Notes: generated by a model from the letters alone, not told the origin. DNA of 64,000 nucleotides from Solenopsis invicta (GCF_016802725.1 NC_052678.1:8238001-8302000), one strand, 5' to 3'. Counted from the stretch's first letter, positions 48,552-61,256 are shown. Numbers and translations: made by a program.

Positions 48552-49259
48552 GAGAGTTGCCAAATGCGTACCAATTAAGTTATTTTTTAAACATTGAAAA
48601 TTGTAGCTTCATGTTTCAGGTATCTAGTATTACGATATTTAACATTTCAGCAATAACAAATTAATTTATTACAAGCCTTTTTGCAAGACGCAAAAGGTAC
48701 GATTTAAATCATTATATCATCCTCAAAAGTATCAAATTTATGAAATAAAATCATTAAAGTATAAGAAATCGTTAATTAATATACAGTTAATTAATAATTT
48801 ATCAAAAAAGGAATTATTTTTACAATTGACATATTTTTATTCATACCAATTATTCATGTCATTATTATTACTTATTAGTCTTATATCATTTATTGCAATC
48901 AAATTTATAATAAATTTATTTGGGAAACTTGATAAAATTTATAAAAATATCAATTTAATTTTGATAATAATTGCAAATTGTATTTGCAATAAATGTAAAA
49001 TTTTCTGTAATAAATCTTTAACAAAGATGTAAAAAAAATTAGTATAAAATGAAACGATTACATTATTATCTGTTACATATAAATTGATCAAAAATTAACA
49101 TCAGTTGTACCAAGTTTATCCAGTGTAGTAAGCACAAAACAAAATGTAACCTGCCTATATTACTCATTCATTTCATATTTATATCACTGAATGCTGTTTA
49201 TATTAAGTAAAAATATAAAATGACGAAATATATGATTTAGGCATTCAGCATCTCTCCCT
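48552..49259 (+). repeat. Long dispersed repeat, copy 2
   Basis: Partner of 32621-33457, about 130 bp shorter through internal deletions. It ends less than 200 bp from the donor of the Gly-rich dnc exon. The join to unique, CpG-rich DNA after GCATTCAGCATCTCTCC is abrupt. Confidence 0.8.
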
Positions 49260-49452
49260 TATAACAAATATATCGCAAAACGCGACAAGGAAGTAGATTC
49301 AAGCACTTCGAATGTTCGCATAGCCGAGGCTCTTTTCGCGTTGAATTTTATCGGGGCAACGAGGCAGGATCTTCCGTCTTCGATGTCACCGAAAACCCAT
49401 CGCCGCTGCCGGCTGGAAAGGCAGGAAAACATCGATCCTAAGGAAAACTTAC

Positions 49453-49682
49453 AAGTCTCTCTTGTCGAAGCATTGCTCCCAGAAGAGCGCCCTCCTGGGC
49501 GGTCGAACTCGTAGCGCGGAGGTCGACATGGTCCTGGGTAGTCCGCCTGTCGCGCCGATGCTGCCGGCATTCAGGGCGGGTGAGCTCATGCCACCCCCGC
49601 ATCTCTTCAGGCCGCCGCCGCAGACACCGCCGCCGACGGTCGACCCGATGAACTCTATCAAGCCACCACTGGAGTCGGACAT
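49453..49682 (-). CDS. dnc: dnc long-form first coding exon (Gly-rich N-terminus)
   Basis: ATG at 49682-49680 opens 76 codons plus 2 nt up to a perfect donor TT|GTAAGT. An in-frame TGA at 49709-49707 upstream fixes this ATG as the first available. The peptide starts MSDSSGGLIEFIGSTVGGGV, contains GGG clusters with two cysteines, and ends RPPRRALFWEQCFDKRD. Its phase fits the UCR1 exon at 38852 exactly (TT|C = Phe), giving ...DKRD-F-HGEDLIVTP. That isoform would have only the second half of UCR1 and no UCR1 PKA site. I do not recognise the N-terminus itself. Splicing to an unseen exon between the two remains possible. The GC-rich, repeat-free setting supports a real exon. Confidence 0.75.
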
Positions 49683-50140
49683 CGCGTTATACGTTCCTCG
49701 ATCTCCTCATCGTCATGTTCACATACACGTTCTCTATGCCATCCGCGCGAACGCGCGCTTCCCTTCAATAGCCTCACCGCGTTGTGCTGTGATTCACCCG
49801 CGACCTACGTCGCTTCATTGCGCCCCGATGACGTGCAGACGCGACTCATGCTCCTATGCCACATAACCGGCCGAACAAGAGACGCATATTTACACGGATG
49901 AAACGTCGCCGATCGATGGAGGTTGCCTCGAAAGGGCAAGGCCGCGTTTACGTCTTCTTTGTTCAATATCCTCGGGCCGGTTCACCCGACCGGAGAGAGG
50001 AGGGAACCAACTGGAGGAGGCGTTGAAAGATGCGCCCCTGATCACCACAGCTCACTCCACCACGGAAGGTCACATATATGCCTATCGTGTCGGAACGATG
50101 CACTGTATCGGGAAAAGCGCGATGTGATAACGGTTATATA
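49683..50140 (-). promoter_or_regulatory. dnc: CpG-rich 5' UTR/promoter region of the long dnc isoform
   Basis: GC-rich block directly upstream of the Gly-rich first exon, falling back to AT-rich DNA near 50.15 kb. No clear TATA box, as expected for a CpG-type promoter. The plus-strand frames across it (49462-49866, 49923-50141) are treated as composition by-products. Confidence 0.5.
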
Positions 50141-52025
50141 GTCCATTTAACCATTTTGACGTAACACAGAGACGCGAGAGTCGAATGCGAGAAATTACGA
50201 GATGCGAGACTCGAACAAACGCGAATTCAGTTGTCCCTCATTAAAATCGCTCTGTCCTTGACGCAACAAAGGATCAAACGACAGGTAAATTTCGCTAATT
50301 TTGTAATAATTGAATTTAATTGCGTAATTATATACACGTGACATTTACTGTGCGCGAATCAACGGCGCAGAAATGTGTAACAGACAATCCGTAACTCAGC
50401 GTAACGATACATTGGACTACACCATAATTCGCTCGCTTTATTTAAACGCCGCTGTTTTTCAAGCTAATTTCGCATCGTCAATATCCGATCTGACCAAATT
50501 GAGATACACGTGACTGATGCACATATTATTTTATTGCACCTCCTCATAAATAGATAAATCGCGATAGAAGGCAAGTACCTGATTAGAGCAGAGATTACAC
50601 ATCAAGGTCGTTATATTAAGTAATATCGTGACGTTGATTTCGTAATAGCGATAGTAATCGACGTGTATTGTCAGCCGCGCGTAGGCGCGAACGTACGGCA
50701 CGAAAATGCAACTAAAGAAGAGCAACGAGATCTTAATCACGTCGCTTATCTAAATACGATTATTTGTTTAATTACGAGAGAATATTTTAGCGCAATATTT
50801 AAATAAACTTCGTGATGACCTGAAATGCGCCTCTATCGAGAACGAACACGAATTTTCTTTCGTCCGCGATCGCGTTTCGATAGGTAATAAAGTCCCGCAC
50901 GATAAGAGATGGTGCATTATTGCTTCAACTGCTATTGAACGATATCGCGTTCGGAACAATGGAGGGGCCACTTTATAAACCGTACTACCGACTGCGCGCG
51001 ACAATAAACCGGGCCAAGTACCAACTTATCCAAATGAAACTAATTCGACCGGGCCCTTCTGCCGTTAGCTGAATAGTCCCTTTATCAGCGAAAATTAAAC
51101 ATTCTGGCAGCGAATAGATTAAAAGCCCTCGCCCCAGCTAAGCTACGAGCAAGTACGAGCGAAATCACTCGATCAAGGGTATGATAATTATGAGGAGGCA
51201 AATACGAGTTCCCTCAAATAAAGTCGGATTAACGGAGACGCGTTATATCGCGTGAAGAAGCATCGTATTCTCCACGCAAAAAGTCGAGTTGAGACATTGT
51301 AAGAGAATCGATCGATATTTATGCGATAATTATACGTTTCCATTAACATTTCTTTTTTTCGTTTGGAGTTGATTGATAACTAGGAACGAGTTGCGAAAAT
51401 TGGCTGGGCGGAAAGTTGCTGAACGTGCGTGATTATACGCCGACGACGACTTCTTACCGATGAATTAGCATATCAGCCTCGGGCAAAAGTTTGCCCAAGG
51501 AAAACCGGCACTCGAGAATGTTCCTTTACGTAGAATGTGTCACTTATGACCGTAAACACATTCTGTTACGAGCTATGTAGCATTCTATTAGTGACGTATT
51601 CGCGTGCTATTTATTTCTTTTTTTTTGCTATAGCAAATTAAATGAAAATAACGCGGAAAGGAGAGAAAGAATGTGTATCACACGCTTCACTTATTCCACA
51701 AATTTCATTATCAATGCTTTGGCGGTTTTTACATTCTGATTTACACGAAACTGGAAGAGAGAGAACATAAAAGGAACAAAGAAACGCTTTTATTCGGCAA
51801 ACATTTGCACGGCCGTCAAATTACATTACGTTTAAAAGGTCGATTCGTAAGGTCAATGTCACGTGAAGTTACTTTGCGAAAGATACTTTGCGATTTAAAT
51901 AGCCGCACGTTGACAACTTATAAATAAAACCGATATTGAGTAATCTAAACAGATTGGAACAATCTAATAAGATACGGTCAAATAAAGATAATAAATTTCG
52001 TTTTAGGTTTTCTGCGATTATACAG
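50141..52025. other. Upstream/intronic DNA, no gene seen
   Basis: Mixed-composition DNA without splice-supported exons or repeats, apart from small hairpins such as GGGCAAA-AG-TTTGCCC near 51481. It would be intronic for any dnc transcript starting further right. Confidence 0.5.
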
Positions 52026-52421
52026 CCAGAAAAAAATCATGCTTAAATCAATAAAATCATTTTTTAACTTGGTTTTTTTTTAAGTTGAAATAAAAATACT
52101 TTTGAAATAAATAAAAATTTATTCAATTAAAAAAAATGACGTTATTAACTTTTTTCAAAATAAATTATTTGTTTAATTTAAAGTACATAGTTATTTCTGA
52201 TAGAAATGTAAGAAACAATTTGATTGCTCTGATTTTTAAAATATATTCCTTTTATTTAAAAAAAGATGCGCTGCAACCAAACTACTATTTTAATTCTAAT
52301 AAAAGGAGCAAGAAAAAAAATTTCTTCAAATCAGAGAAACTTTTTTTGGACCGTGCAGCAATGCACAAATTTCTTTGATTCAAACAAATATTTTGTTGAC
52401 TCAAAGAAACTTTTCTCTAGG
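52026..52421 (+). repeat. MITE family A, copy 2
   Basis: Starts GCCAGAAAAAAATCATGCTT and ends AAACTTTTCTCTAGG. The interior shares long near-identical runs with the 55.5-kb copy (TTTAATTCTAATAAAAGGA, ATTTCTTCAAATCA(G/A)AGAAA, CAGCAATGCACAAATTTCTT). The 80-codon frame at 52136-52378 is inside it and is not a gene. Confidence 0.85.
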
Positions 52422-54440
52422 TGTGACGAGTCTCCGACTTCAAGAGATCAATTTGAAACGTTATAAAAATACCAGAAAAATGCTTACAGTTGTGTATAAA
52501 AAAAATTCACGTAAAGAATTTGGTCTCTCCGTTAATGAGGGGTCAACGTAATTTTTCGCGTCGCTGAGCCGATTTATGTCCAAAGAATTCTATCAAATGT
52601 GAATCACTCGTGTTCGTCAAACGGAACTATAAATATAAACAGCTTCTTCTGAGAGGTCGAGGTCAAAACGTCGATACTTGACACTTCGCTGCTGACTGCA
52701 TGTCCAATACCCTAATACCGAACAACCGAACGAACCGAGGAAATTTCAACATGCGCGATCGCATTTTTTCCAATCAAACGAGCATATTTCGCGGCGAGGA
52801 AAAATTTTTCCTTTCCAGGAAGCCTCTAAGGTAGGAGGAAGAGCGATCGACATTCGATATCTTATCTACGCGGCCGATGAGAGATAGGCGTATCTTTCGA
52901 AATGGGAACGACGAGACGTTCGATAGATTTCGTCGCGCAATATTTATAGAACTCATAAACACACTGCAGATAACAATGTAATAACGCTCTCGAGGTACTT
53001 GTAGTTTAATGACAGGCTCGTAAAGGCGGGCTTGAGCATTCACAATGATCACAATATTGTTATCGCACTACCAATGACGCATAATCCATTTTTCTGTGAT
53101 TAGCCGCGTTACGTTACGTTGTCCGCAATTGTGCGAGCGCGACGTCATTGCGCGATCGCTTCATTTGAGAGTACTTCAAAAGCTCGCGCATTACATCAGC
53201 GATGATATAACGCAAAGCCATATCGTATCACATAGGATTAATAACGAGGAGTTTTAGTACGATTTACCGAGATTCTAACGAAATACCTCGCGATGAACGT
53301 CGTTACATAATAATGCAGTCTTCGCCTGGAACGAAGCCGAGAGTCCAGCTGTTCTTTCTCTCACGTGTAGGACAACAATTGACGTGTCGTACGACAAGCC
53401 AATCCGAGCGACGTTATCAGCGTTTCGCGTTAATGGTAAGCCGCCGAGGTCTATTTAATTTTTATCAGATTATTCGTCAGGCTGTAGCGGATATTATCAG
53501 AAAATCGTCGCAAAATATACTTTGTCATAACAATCGACGTATAATGTCTCTCTCGTTTTAATAAGGGACGTTCGACACACACGTCTTACAAGTGATCAAA
53601 TACTCTTACCAGTTATTGATAATACGCGTCATAGATAAGTTAGCGAAAGAATTAATAGAGATTTCCAAAAATAGACACTCTCGCATGTCGCGACACTTCT
53701 TATCGTGGCGTAATATCTCTTGAATCTATCTTGGAACGTTGAATCTCGAGACGATATCGATAATTGATACGATGTCTACGTCACGGACAAATAGGCGTCA
53801 GAAAAACAGCCGAATTTGTATCGCGCAAACAAGCGTTCAAATCGAGCAAACGTTAAATCAATAACATTTTTCGAGGTATCACGCATATTTTCAGTAAAAA
53901 CTGTCAGTGCAAACGTCTGTTATCGCGCGGAAATTTTCACAGAATTTCCCTTCACGGCCGCGTAAAAAAACAGTGTTTTCATACTCAGAGGAACTCTCAA
54001 TTGACCTGGCAATTCCAATTTTCAGCTTGTACATTTAACTGTCTCGTTAGGCGGACTGTATCCAACTTGAAGAGATAATTCGGAACTTTGGATATCGCGC
54101 GACGCGTCGCTCGTACATTTCTCTCCCGAGAGGTTCCGTAACACCTTTTTTTCTTTCTTCACTACCCTTGCGTACCCAATTATTCGTATGATGAAAAACC
54201 GATATTGCAGCAACTGGTTAAACGCAAACAGCCTCGAATCTGCCGATAAACTCTACGCGATATGTCCTCGTTTTCCACAGAATCTAAATATATGGTATTT
54301 ATTCTTATTATATTTACACTCCTGGGATCCGTATGAAAATTATATTCACATATCTCTTCCAACATGTAATCGTTGCGATTAACGTTTTCATTTTGCGAGG
54401 GATGGACCTAAAGCGATTACGTTAAAAGCAAAAAAAAAAA
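52422..54440. other. Upstream/intronic DNA, no gene seen
   Basis: CpG-containing unique-looking DNA. Many short frames on both strands, none with splice sites or a domain I recognise. Confidence 0.5.
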
Positions 54441-55300
54441 GATTCAACATTTTCCGTCATATTTTCAAACCCAGTAATTTTTCCTCGTCCCCAGTTAAAA
54501 CGAAATTCACTTCAATTTTATCGGATCTAATGGAACCGCATGTCCCTTTCGTCCGTTTCTGAAAACGCGAAAACTTCAACGCGCACCGCCAACATCTCCA
54601 GCAGATCCTCCAAAATTCTAAAATTATCCAAATCTCCCGCCGCGCCGGCACATCCCCTCGGGGAATACCTCTTCGCCAGCTGTTCGAGTCTCGCACAAAA
54701 CACGTCAGGAAAACTTTCTCCGTCTCCGGCCAAGAAAGAGAGCTCTCGAGCTTTATCGTCGATTCGCGCGCGGGGTACTTCCGAGAAATTTTCGGGCGCG
54801 TGCGAGAAAGACAGAAGGAGAAGAAATACAGAGGCGAAAAAAGGAAAAAAAGAAGAAAAACGCGCGACTTACACGCGTATATAATATACGTGGCCGCACA
54901 GATCGAGTACGAGACTCGTTCACTCGCGCGAGAGAGTTAGCGAGCGAGAGTCGGTCTTGTATCGCCGTCGATCACCTCGTGTTTGCCGCGATGTCGAACT
55001 GGCCGGGGTGTTCTGGTTTCGCAGAGATTTCCCCCGCGGTAAACGGGGGATGGTGAGGTGGGGGGATTTCCCGACGGCGACGATTTGCGCGGGAAGCGTG
55101 CGCGCGCCGACACTGCGCAACCTGGGGCACCCCCGTCGTCCCGCACGCTCCTTCCGCCTCGCGACCGGCGCGGCGAGAATGGAGCCGTCGTTCTCTCAGG
55201 TGATAGGACGGCTGAATAGAGATAGGCCTACACATGTATGCGTGCTTACGCGCCGCGACGCCGCTGACGTATGCCCGGCCGTGACGGCTGCAGATTACAG
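54441..55300 (-). promoter_or_regulatory. CpG-rich block, possible further dnc promoter or 5' exon
   Basis: The most GC-rich single-copy stretch in the window. On the minus strand a strong donor CGCGT|GTAAGT lies at 54873/54872, so a 5' exon could end there, with its start somewhere between 54.95 and 55.25 kb. Frames in both directions stay open only because of composition. It could instead belong to a divergent plus-strand gene. No TATA box is evident. Confidence 0.4.
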
Positions 55301-55511
55301 AGTTACGGAGCTATATAGTTACAGAACGTGCATGCGGCTGCGGAAGCTCGTCAGGAAAGAAGACAAAGTTACTTCCGAGAGATTGTAACGGATGGTATAT
55401 ACGCGAGCCTATAGCAGGTCCCACGATCAATTCGGAATCGATCTGTGCCTCGGTAGAGGCGTCAAAGTGTCGACAGCTTGTACACGTGGAATTGAAAAGA
55501 ATATGTCTTCA

Positions 55512-55915
55512 CTCAGAGAAAAGTTTTATGTGTAGATTGATAAAACCGTTTCTTTAATTTGATTTTCTTTAAGTTGAAGTGAAAATACCTTTGAGGAAAA
55601 GAACAATTTATTTGATTTCAAGAAATAAAATTATCAGACTTTTTTAAGTAAATAAATTAATTGTTCAAATTATTTGTTTAATTCAAAAAAAGAACTGACA
55701 AAAATGAAAAAAATAATTATTCTGGTTTCTAAAAAATATGTTATTTTTTCATTTAAAAAAAAGATTTGCGTTATACAACTAAACTATTTTTTTTAATTCT
55801 AATAAAAGGAACAGAAAATTTCTTCAAATCAAAGAAACTGTTCTTTAATCGTACAGCAATGCACAAATTTCTTTGATTCAAATATATGATTCAATCGAAA
55901 AAATTTTTTCCTGGC
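55512..55915 (+). repeat. MITE family A, copy 3
   Basis: Starts CTCAGAGAAAAGTTTTATG. The right end (AAATTTTTTCCTGG) is more decayed. The interior closely matches the 52.0-kb copy, including CAGCAATGCACAAATTTCTT. It lies about 200 bp beyond the CpG-rich block. Confidence 0.85.
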
Positions 55916-56790
55916 TGCTGAATATTTATTTAGATATTTTTTACGGGAATACTTCTAGCCTAAAATGCGAAAAAGTTTGTTCACTCTTTTTGGAGTTCTT
56001 TTAGAGAAATATGTTGCTTATATTTATCTAGAATTGAAATATGAATAAAAAGTTTGTTAAAAAATTAAAATATTTCAACAATTTTTCCGTTGCACAAAAA
56101 AAGGTATAATTCATTCATAGCAACCATTCAAATGTTTTAACCAAGAATTAAACCAACTCAATATTTAGTTGCACGTATGACATTTTAGTTTTTCAATAAT
56201 TTTTTTTCTGTGTACACTTTTACACATTTACTTGTACATATTTACAAGATTGACATGATTTCTTAAAAACTTCTAAAGGTCCATCGACTTCAAATTTTTG
56301 CATATGTATAAAATACATTTTTATCGCAAGAACTAGGATTATTGCGACATCTATAAATTAACTATTTTTTCATAAATGTTAAATTTAAGCAATTTTGTTC
56401 AAAATTCAGTACTTGTTTTTTTTTAATCGCTCTTTTCCTATTTTAATTATTTACAGTATTTTCCATTTATTTTAGTTTACGCGACAAACAGATACATATT
56501 TTATACAGACAAAAGTTTGTAAATATTTGAAAATATGTGCAAATAGATGTGTATAAAAGCAAAGCAGAATATGTAGCAATTTATCTTAGTGCAACAGAGA
56601 AATATTTCACTAAAATGTATCAAAGTAACGAGAGTACGGCTTTTATAACGGCGATCTTTAATTTTATGCGCTACTCCAATGCATACCTCCATCTGTTTAC
56701 AGCGGATTTTGTAGTACGTAATTATTACTATACAGTGCTGCAATGCGCAACCAACAGACCGTTTTAATTGTGGCCGTTCAATCTACATAC

Positions 56791-56827
<37 letters not shown>

Positions 56828-59800
56828 CACCGAATGTTCAATGAATTTTAACACGGCAGGCATCAATTATATTAGAGACTATATACGCGATGCCTCGTCA
56901 AATTTTGTAATTCGATAATTTTTAACAGTTTAAGGAGCCTCTTTTCCGATCATTTTTTAATATTCTGCTCTTGTCACATTGTTTCACCGTGCTCAACATT
57001 TTAAAATTAATGACAGAGATTTGAATAACAAAGCTCTCTTAATTAAGAGAAAAATACCTTTTTTTGTTGTTTTGACGCAATCTCTGTTGCTTGAGAGAGA
57101 TCATGAAACGGTACAGCACGCAACATGTATACCGAGCATCGTGTAAGTCACCGCAAAACAAGCGTGTTTTTTTCCTCCTCGGGACAAAAAAGTTTACAGA
57201 CGTGTTGTTCAAATGTCTGTCGTTTATAGATGCGTTATTAATGATCTCAAAATCGCCAAGATCCACTTAAGCGTACGTAGTCTCTTTAGAGCGATAAAAA
57301 TAAGCACATATCATGTAAACATGATTTCGAGTTATTGACAACCATGATTCGTCATTGGAGATAAAAATGCGGTTCTTGATATCTACAAGAAATTTTTTCA
57401 CAATTGCAAATTATCTTGTTCTTTTTTTTAGTTGCAGAGGATAATATTTTGCATATCTCTACAGAGTACATATTGGAAGTTTGATTTTACATCCTGTACA
57501 CTGTGAATATATCTTAAAATATAAGCGAATTGCGCAAACAATTACATATGCTAAAGCACTGTATGCATTTTTAAAAAGTTACGTATTCTTTCTTTCTTTT
57601 TTTCCGCCACAGCTCATGTTCCATAAACGTGAAAATAGACACATTTATATTTAAGCAAAAAAAAAAAATGGTTATGCCATCTAGGTTTGATATTATGCGT
57701 CAATCAATATTGATTTTTTTTTTAAATGAATTTTTCGATTGGCAAATATCACGCGTACATTTTTTTTGCATATATACATATGTATGTTTTTTTTAACAAA
57801 ACTGCCAGACATCGAATTACGTAACGAGAAACTCTTAAAGACAATCTGATAGAACGATTACTTCCCAATTGCCCGAATGCGTAAGCGGTTTCACGATAAA
57901 ATAACGAGAGTGCGGCGAATAATATTTATGATTCGGATTTCCGCAAGCGTTCATCTGGAGCATCCGTTCCATTGTGGATACGAGTTTTAAAGAAAACGTG
58001 CCATGAAAGAATTGGAGCGATGGAGTACCGTACACAATTATTCGTAGGGCGAGTAAACAATTCTGTTACGACGCCCGGCGTCGCGTGAAACGTAGAAGAC
58101 TAACGAACGCAATAATTAAGCGCATTCAGTCCGTCTAGTTTATGATCGACTAGGTCACGGGTTAGGTCACAGTACGCGCACACACGTACACACACACACA
58201 CAATCATGCGCGACACAATACAGCCAATTGTACAGTCAATTTTTCTACAAATAGAGGAATTTTGTTGCGCACAAATCATGTCGCTTTTTATCAAATATAA
58301 TCAAGTAAAATTTGTTCGGTACGACCAAACAAATTTCCCAAATGATTATCGAACGAAATTGCTTGCGCAGCGCTCAAAAGTTAATTCCATCGCTTAGATG
58401 AGCCATTCAGCTATTTTCATTCAATCTGAGAAGTTTAAGTTGGACGGCCTCCAGAATTACAGGATTGAAACACGTGACTTTGATGGATCGCTCCTGGGTT
58501 GCTCTGGTAATCTTCCGAACGATTTACGTCTTATAATTAAATGGATGCGTCGCTCTCGCCTTGTCGATTGCGAATATGTTACGCGACTTGAATTTCCGAA
58601 CATATCGTTACCATACAGAGGCGACAACGTTTAGTGCTCCACATACACGGGTGGAACAATTCTCGCGAGCGCAATGTCAATCGTCGCTTTAGGCGTGTCT
58701 CGAAAATAGCGTACACCAGGTCGTTTCCCGCACGACCGTAAACGAAGTTGGTAATTGAAGTTAGTACATACGATCGCGCGTACACAAATGTGTCCGCGAT
58801 GTGTCGTTAACGACGATTAAGTCGTGACGTTGAAAATAATCGCTGCGCTCATCGGAAAATCTAATTTCAGGCCCGTCAGACGCAATATCCGCGAACGCGG
58901 AACTTAGCGCCGATCGCCTTTTCTCATTCGCAACAGTTGAAGAACTTGAATAATTAAATTGTTGACTAGCCATCTACTCGGAATTTTCAATCACGTAAAA
59001 TTATCAACGAGCTATTAATTATAATATTGGAGGAGACGGTGGTATTATGGTTCCTCACTTACATTTTGTATAAACTCTATATTTTTACTTTGCTACTAAT
59101 TTACATTTTGAGATGATTATATTCGTCAATGTATTCTTCAATCAGTTGTAAACTGGGACTTGTCCAGAATCGATTTGATTCTCCTTGAACGATGTTGTTA
59201 AGCATAAAAACTTAAGAGACACTTTTTTTTATATATACCCAATTTGAATTTTAAGTGAAATCATCCTTCAAAAATAATGTATTTAGATTTTTTTAATAAA
59301 TTTTTTTTAATCTATTATTTTTCCAAATCCTTCTCTTATTATTTTCATAAAATTAAAATTTTGAAAAATATTAAATTTTAAAATATGTAAGTACACAGGC
59401 ATAAAGTACATAAAAAAACTATAAATTTTGTCTAAAACATTATTTTATATATCTCACCGTTTCGTTGATAAATGCCTGAAATCGACTAATCGTTATCCTT
59501 GAGGGTAATATCGCCCCTTTAAATTCAAATTGGCACATATAAAAATATATGTATCTCATGAATTTGTTTAATATTTAAGAGAACTATTTAAATATAATTA
59601 TTTAAAATGCTATTTATAAAAATGTGATGCATAATGAGTCAAAAAGAAACAAGAATGGTAATGTGACCTTCCCCTTCCCTCTTACCAAAAAAGATTTAAA
59701 AAATTTGTTTAAAAAACACAGAATTTCAAAATAAATTCAAAATAAAGAGAAAATATTACGGAATATATGCAAATGTATTGTACACACACCTAATCTCTTT

Positions 59801-61235
59801 CGCATATAGATTGCAGTACTGAAAATCTATAATGTACATAACGTAAACTATAGATTAGCAGTAGAGAATTACAATCAACATATCGAATAACTACTACCTA
59901 TAACTACAAACTCGAATGCTATGGTTTAACTTTGCATAACTCAAAATGTGCACAGGCAAATAAAATATTAAATAACAAAAGAAAACGTCCAAATATATTC
60001 ATATAATTATACGCCTCAGTTTAAAAAAAAAAGTATGCGTAATTAAATGCTAAAATGTACATTGAAAAAATTTCGAAATGCTTAAAAGTAAAAATGCCTT
60101 ATAAGCAATATTGATTGTTGTGTATTGGAAAATTATTTTATAAGTGATCATTAGAATGTATTATCTAATAACGGATATATTATAAATGAGTCTAATATCT
60201 ACAAAGATCATAATACCTTTTTCTCTACTTTTTCCTCTATTTAATAACGATCGACTTGCAGAAATGTAAAATAAAATATCGGAATTTTTTTTTGCATTAA
60301 TTCATTAAGATTAGAGATAAAAATAACTACAAAAAAAACTAGAAACTCAGTAAAAACCTGTTATTTACTGAGTAAAAATCTGAGTAAAAAACTTCAACGC
60401 CAGAGTAAACAAAAACTGTTTCCTTGTTTCTAATCTTTTTCCAATCACTTCATCTCTAATTAAGATATAAAATTTCAACACATGGATATCTAATTATTTA
60501 AACGTGTATCCTATTTACAGGCAGCTGACCGGATATATTCTCATCCTTTCCTTTTTTTAAAAATAAAATAAAAATTTCTCTATTATAATACCTAGTTTCT
60601 CCGGAAGACGGTAGGCGTTTATGCGTCACGACAGATATACGAGTGAAAAGCGTCCTACACTATCAATCCGTGCGTTAATGCCACTTTAGATAAAAATATT
60701 TGCGTAGCCTGCAGTTCCACTTGTGTGCACTCACGTTGCACACATTCTATCGTAAAATGAGACCCGCATGCAAAATCCTGTCGTCGTAATACGTCTGACG
60801 GAATAATAAGCGATGTTTACACGGCACACAATAATCGCGAGGGAACATAATGCAAATTATAATGGATACGTGGTAGTGTCTCACAATGTCGAAAAATATC
60901 TTTTCAGATGGTATTAAGAAACTAAAAAAAAAATGAAGTTAGAAGATTTTCCAGTTAGAGGATTTTCGTGATACTTTCGCGAATCATTATTGCAACAGCG
61001 CGCGAGAAGCATCCGCAATTTCATTCTCTTATAATCGTATCATTCCGCTCCGATGGGCAAACAATTCGCGTTAAAGCTTTTTCTTGTACAAAATATATGG
61101 ATTTTACGTGTCGGACAAGGCGTATCGGACGTTAATCGACACACAATCGAGGCAGAATCATTCAATCATACAGCTTGTAACGTCGCACAAACGACTTAAG
61201 TTACGATACTTAAATTACGTGATGATGCAACTTAC
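55916..61235. other. AT-rich DNA, no gene seen
   Basis: 5.3 kb without a supportable gene. Contains the GA run at 56795, a short CA run near 58186-58201, a perfect 10-bp-arm hairpin (ACTCAGTAAA / TTTACTGAGT) at 60345-60373, and CpG-richer DNA at 57.8-58.9 kb. There a 70-codon minus-strand frame (58761-58973) was examined and not accepted. Confidence 0.5.
56795..56824. repeat. (AG)15 microsatellite
   Basis: Uninterrupted AG run of about 30 nt. Confidence 0.95.
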
Positions 61236-61256
61236 CTGTACTGATCGGTAAATATC
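61236..61256 (-). CDS. Candidate 21-nt microexon
   Basis: On the minus strand a pyrimidine-rich acceptor (ATTCTTATTTTCAG) is followed by 21 nt and a perfect donor CAG|GTAAGT. The length is a multiple of three, so it could be included without changing frame. In phase 0 it would read DIYRSVQ; the other phases are also open. It lies upstream of all dnc exons seen here on the same strand, so it could belong to a longer dnc isoform or its 5' UTR. There is no protein homology to support it, so it rests on the splice signals alone. Confidence 0.35.

Larger units (their letters stand above)
1..49682 (-). other. dnc: dunce (PDE4) locus, 5' portion of the gene
   Basis: Seven minus-strand exons encode the regulatory N-terminal half of a cAMP-specific phosphodiesterase of the PDE4/dunce family. 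This is a cytosolic or membrane-associated enzyme that hydrolyses cAMP to 5'-AMP. UCR1 and UCR2 are the paired regulatory modules that gate the catalytic domain and mediate dimerisation in long forms. Joined in order, the exons give second half of UCR1, linker, UCR2 and the approach to the catalytic domain, with all phases matching. Introns from 5' to 3' are 10600, 89, 1004, 33892 and 824 nt. The catalytic domain (HD-type metal site) is not in the window and must lie left of position 1. Two alternative coding first exons are present. Identity is very secure; isoform structure is inferred from splice phases. Confidence 0.95.

Noticed and set aside
54527..54733. 68-codon minus-strand frame beginning MAGDGESF as another dnc first exon
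   Set aside because: An internal GT (AAGAG|GTATTC) would be in phase with the UCR1 exon (giving Ser-His), but the donor is weak and there is no other support.
58761..58973. 70-codon minus-strand frame beginning MASQQFNY
   Set aside because: Composition looks protein-like, but there is no in-phase donor toward dnc and no known domain.
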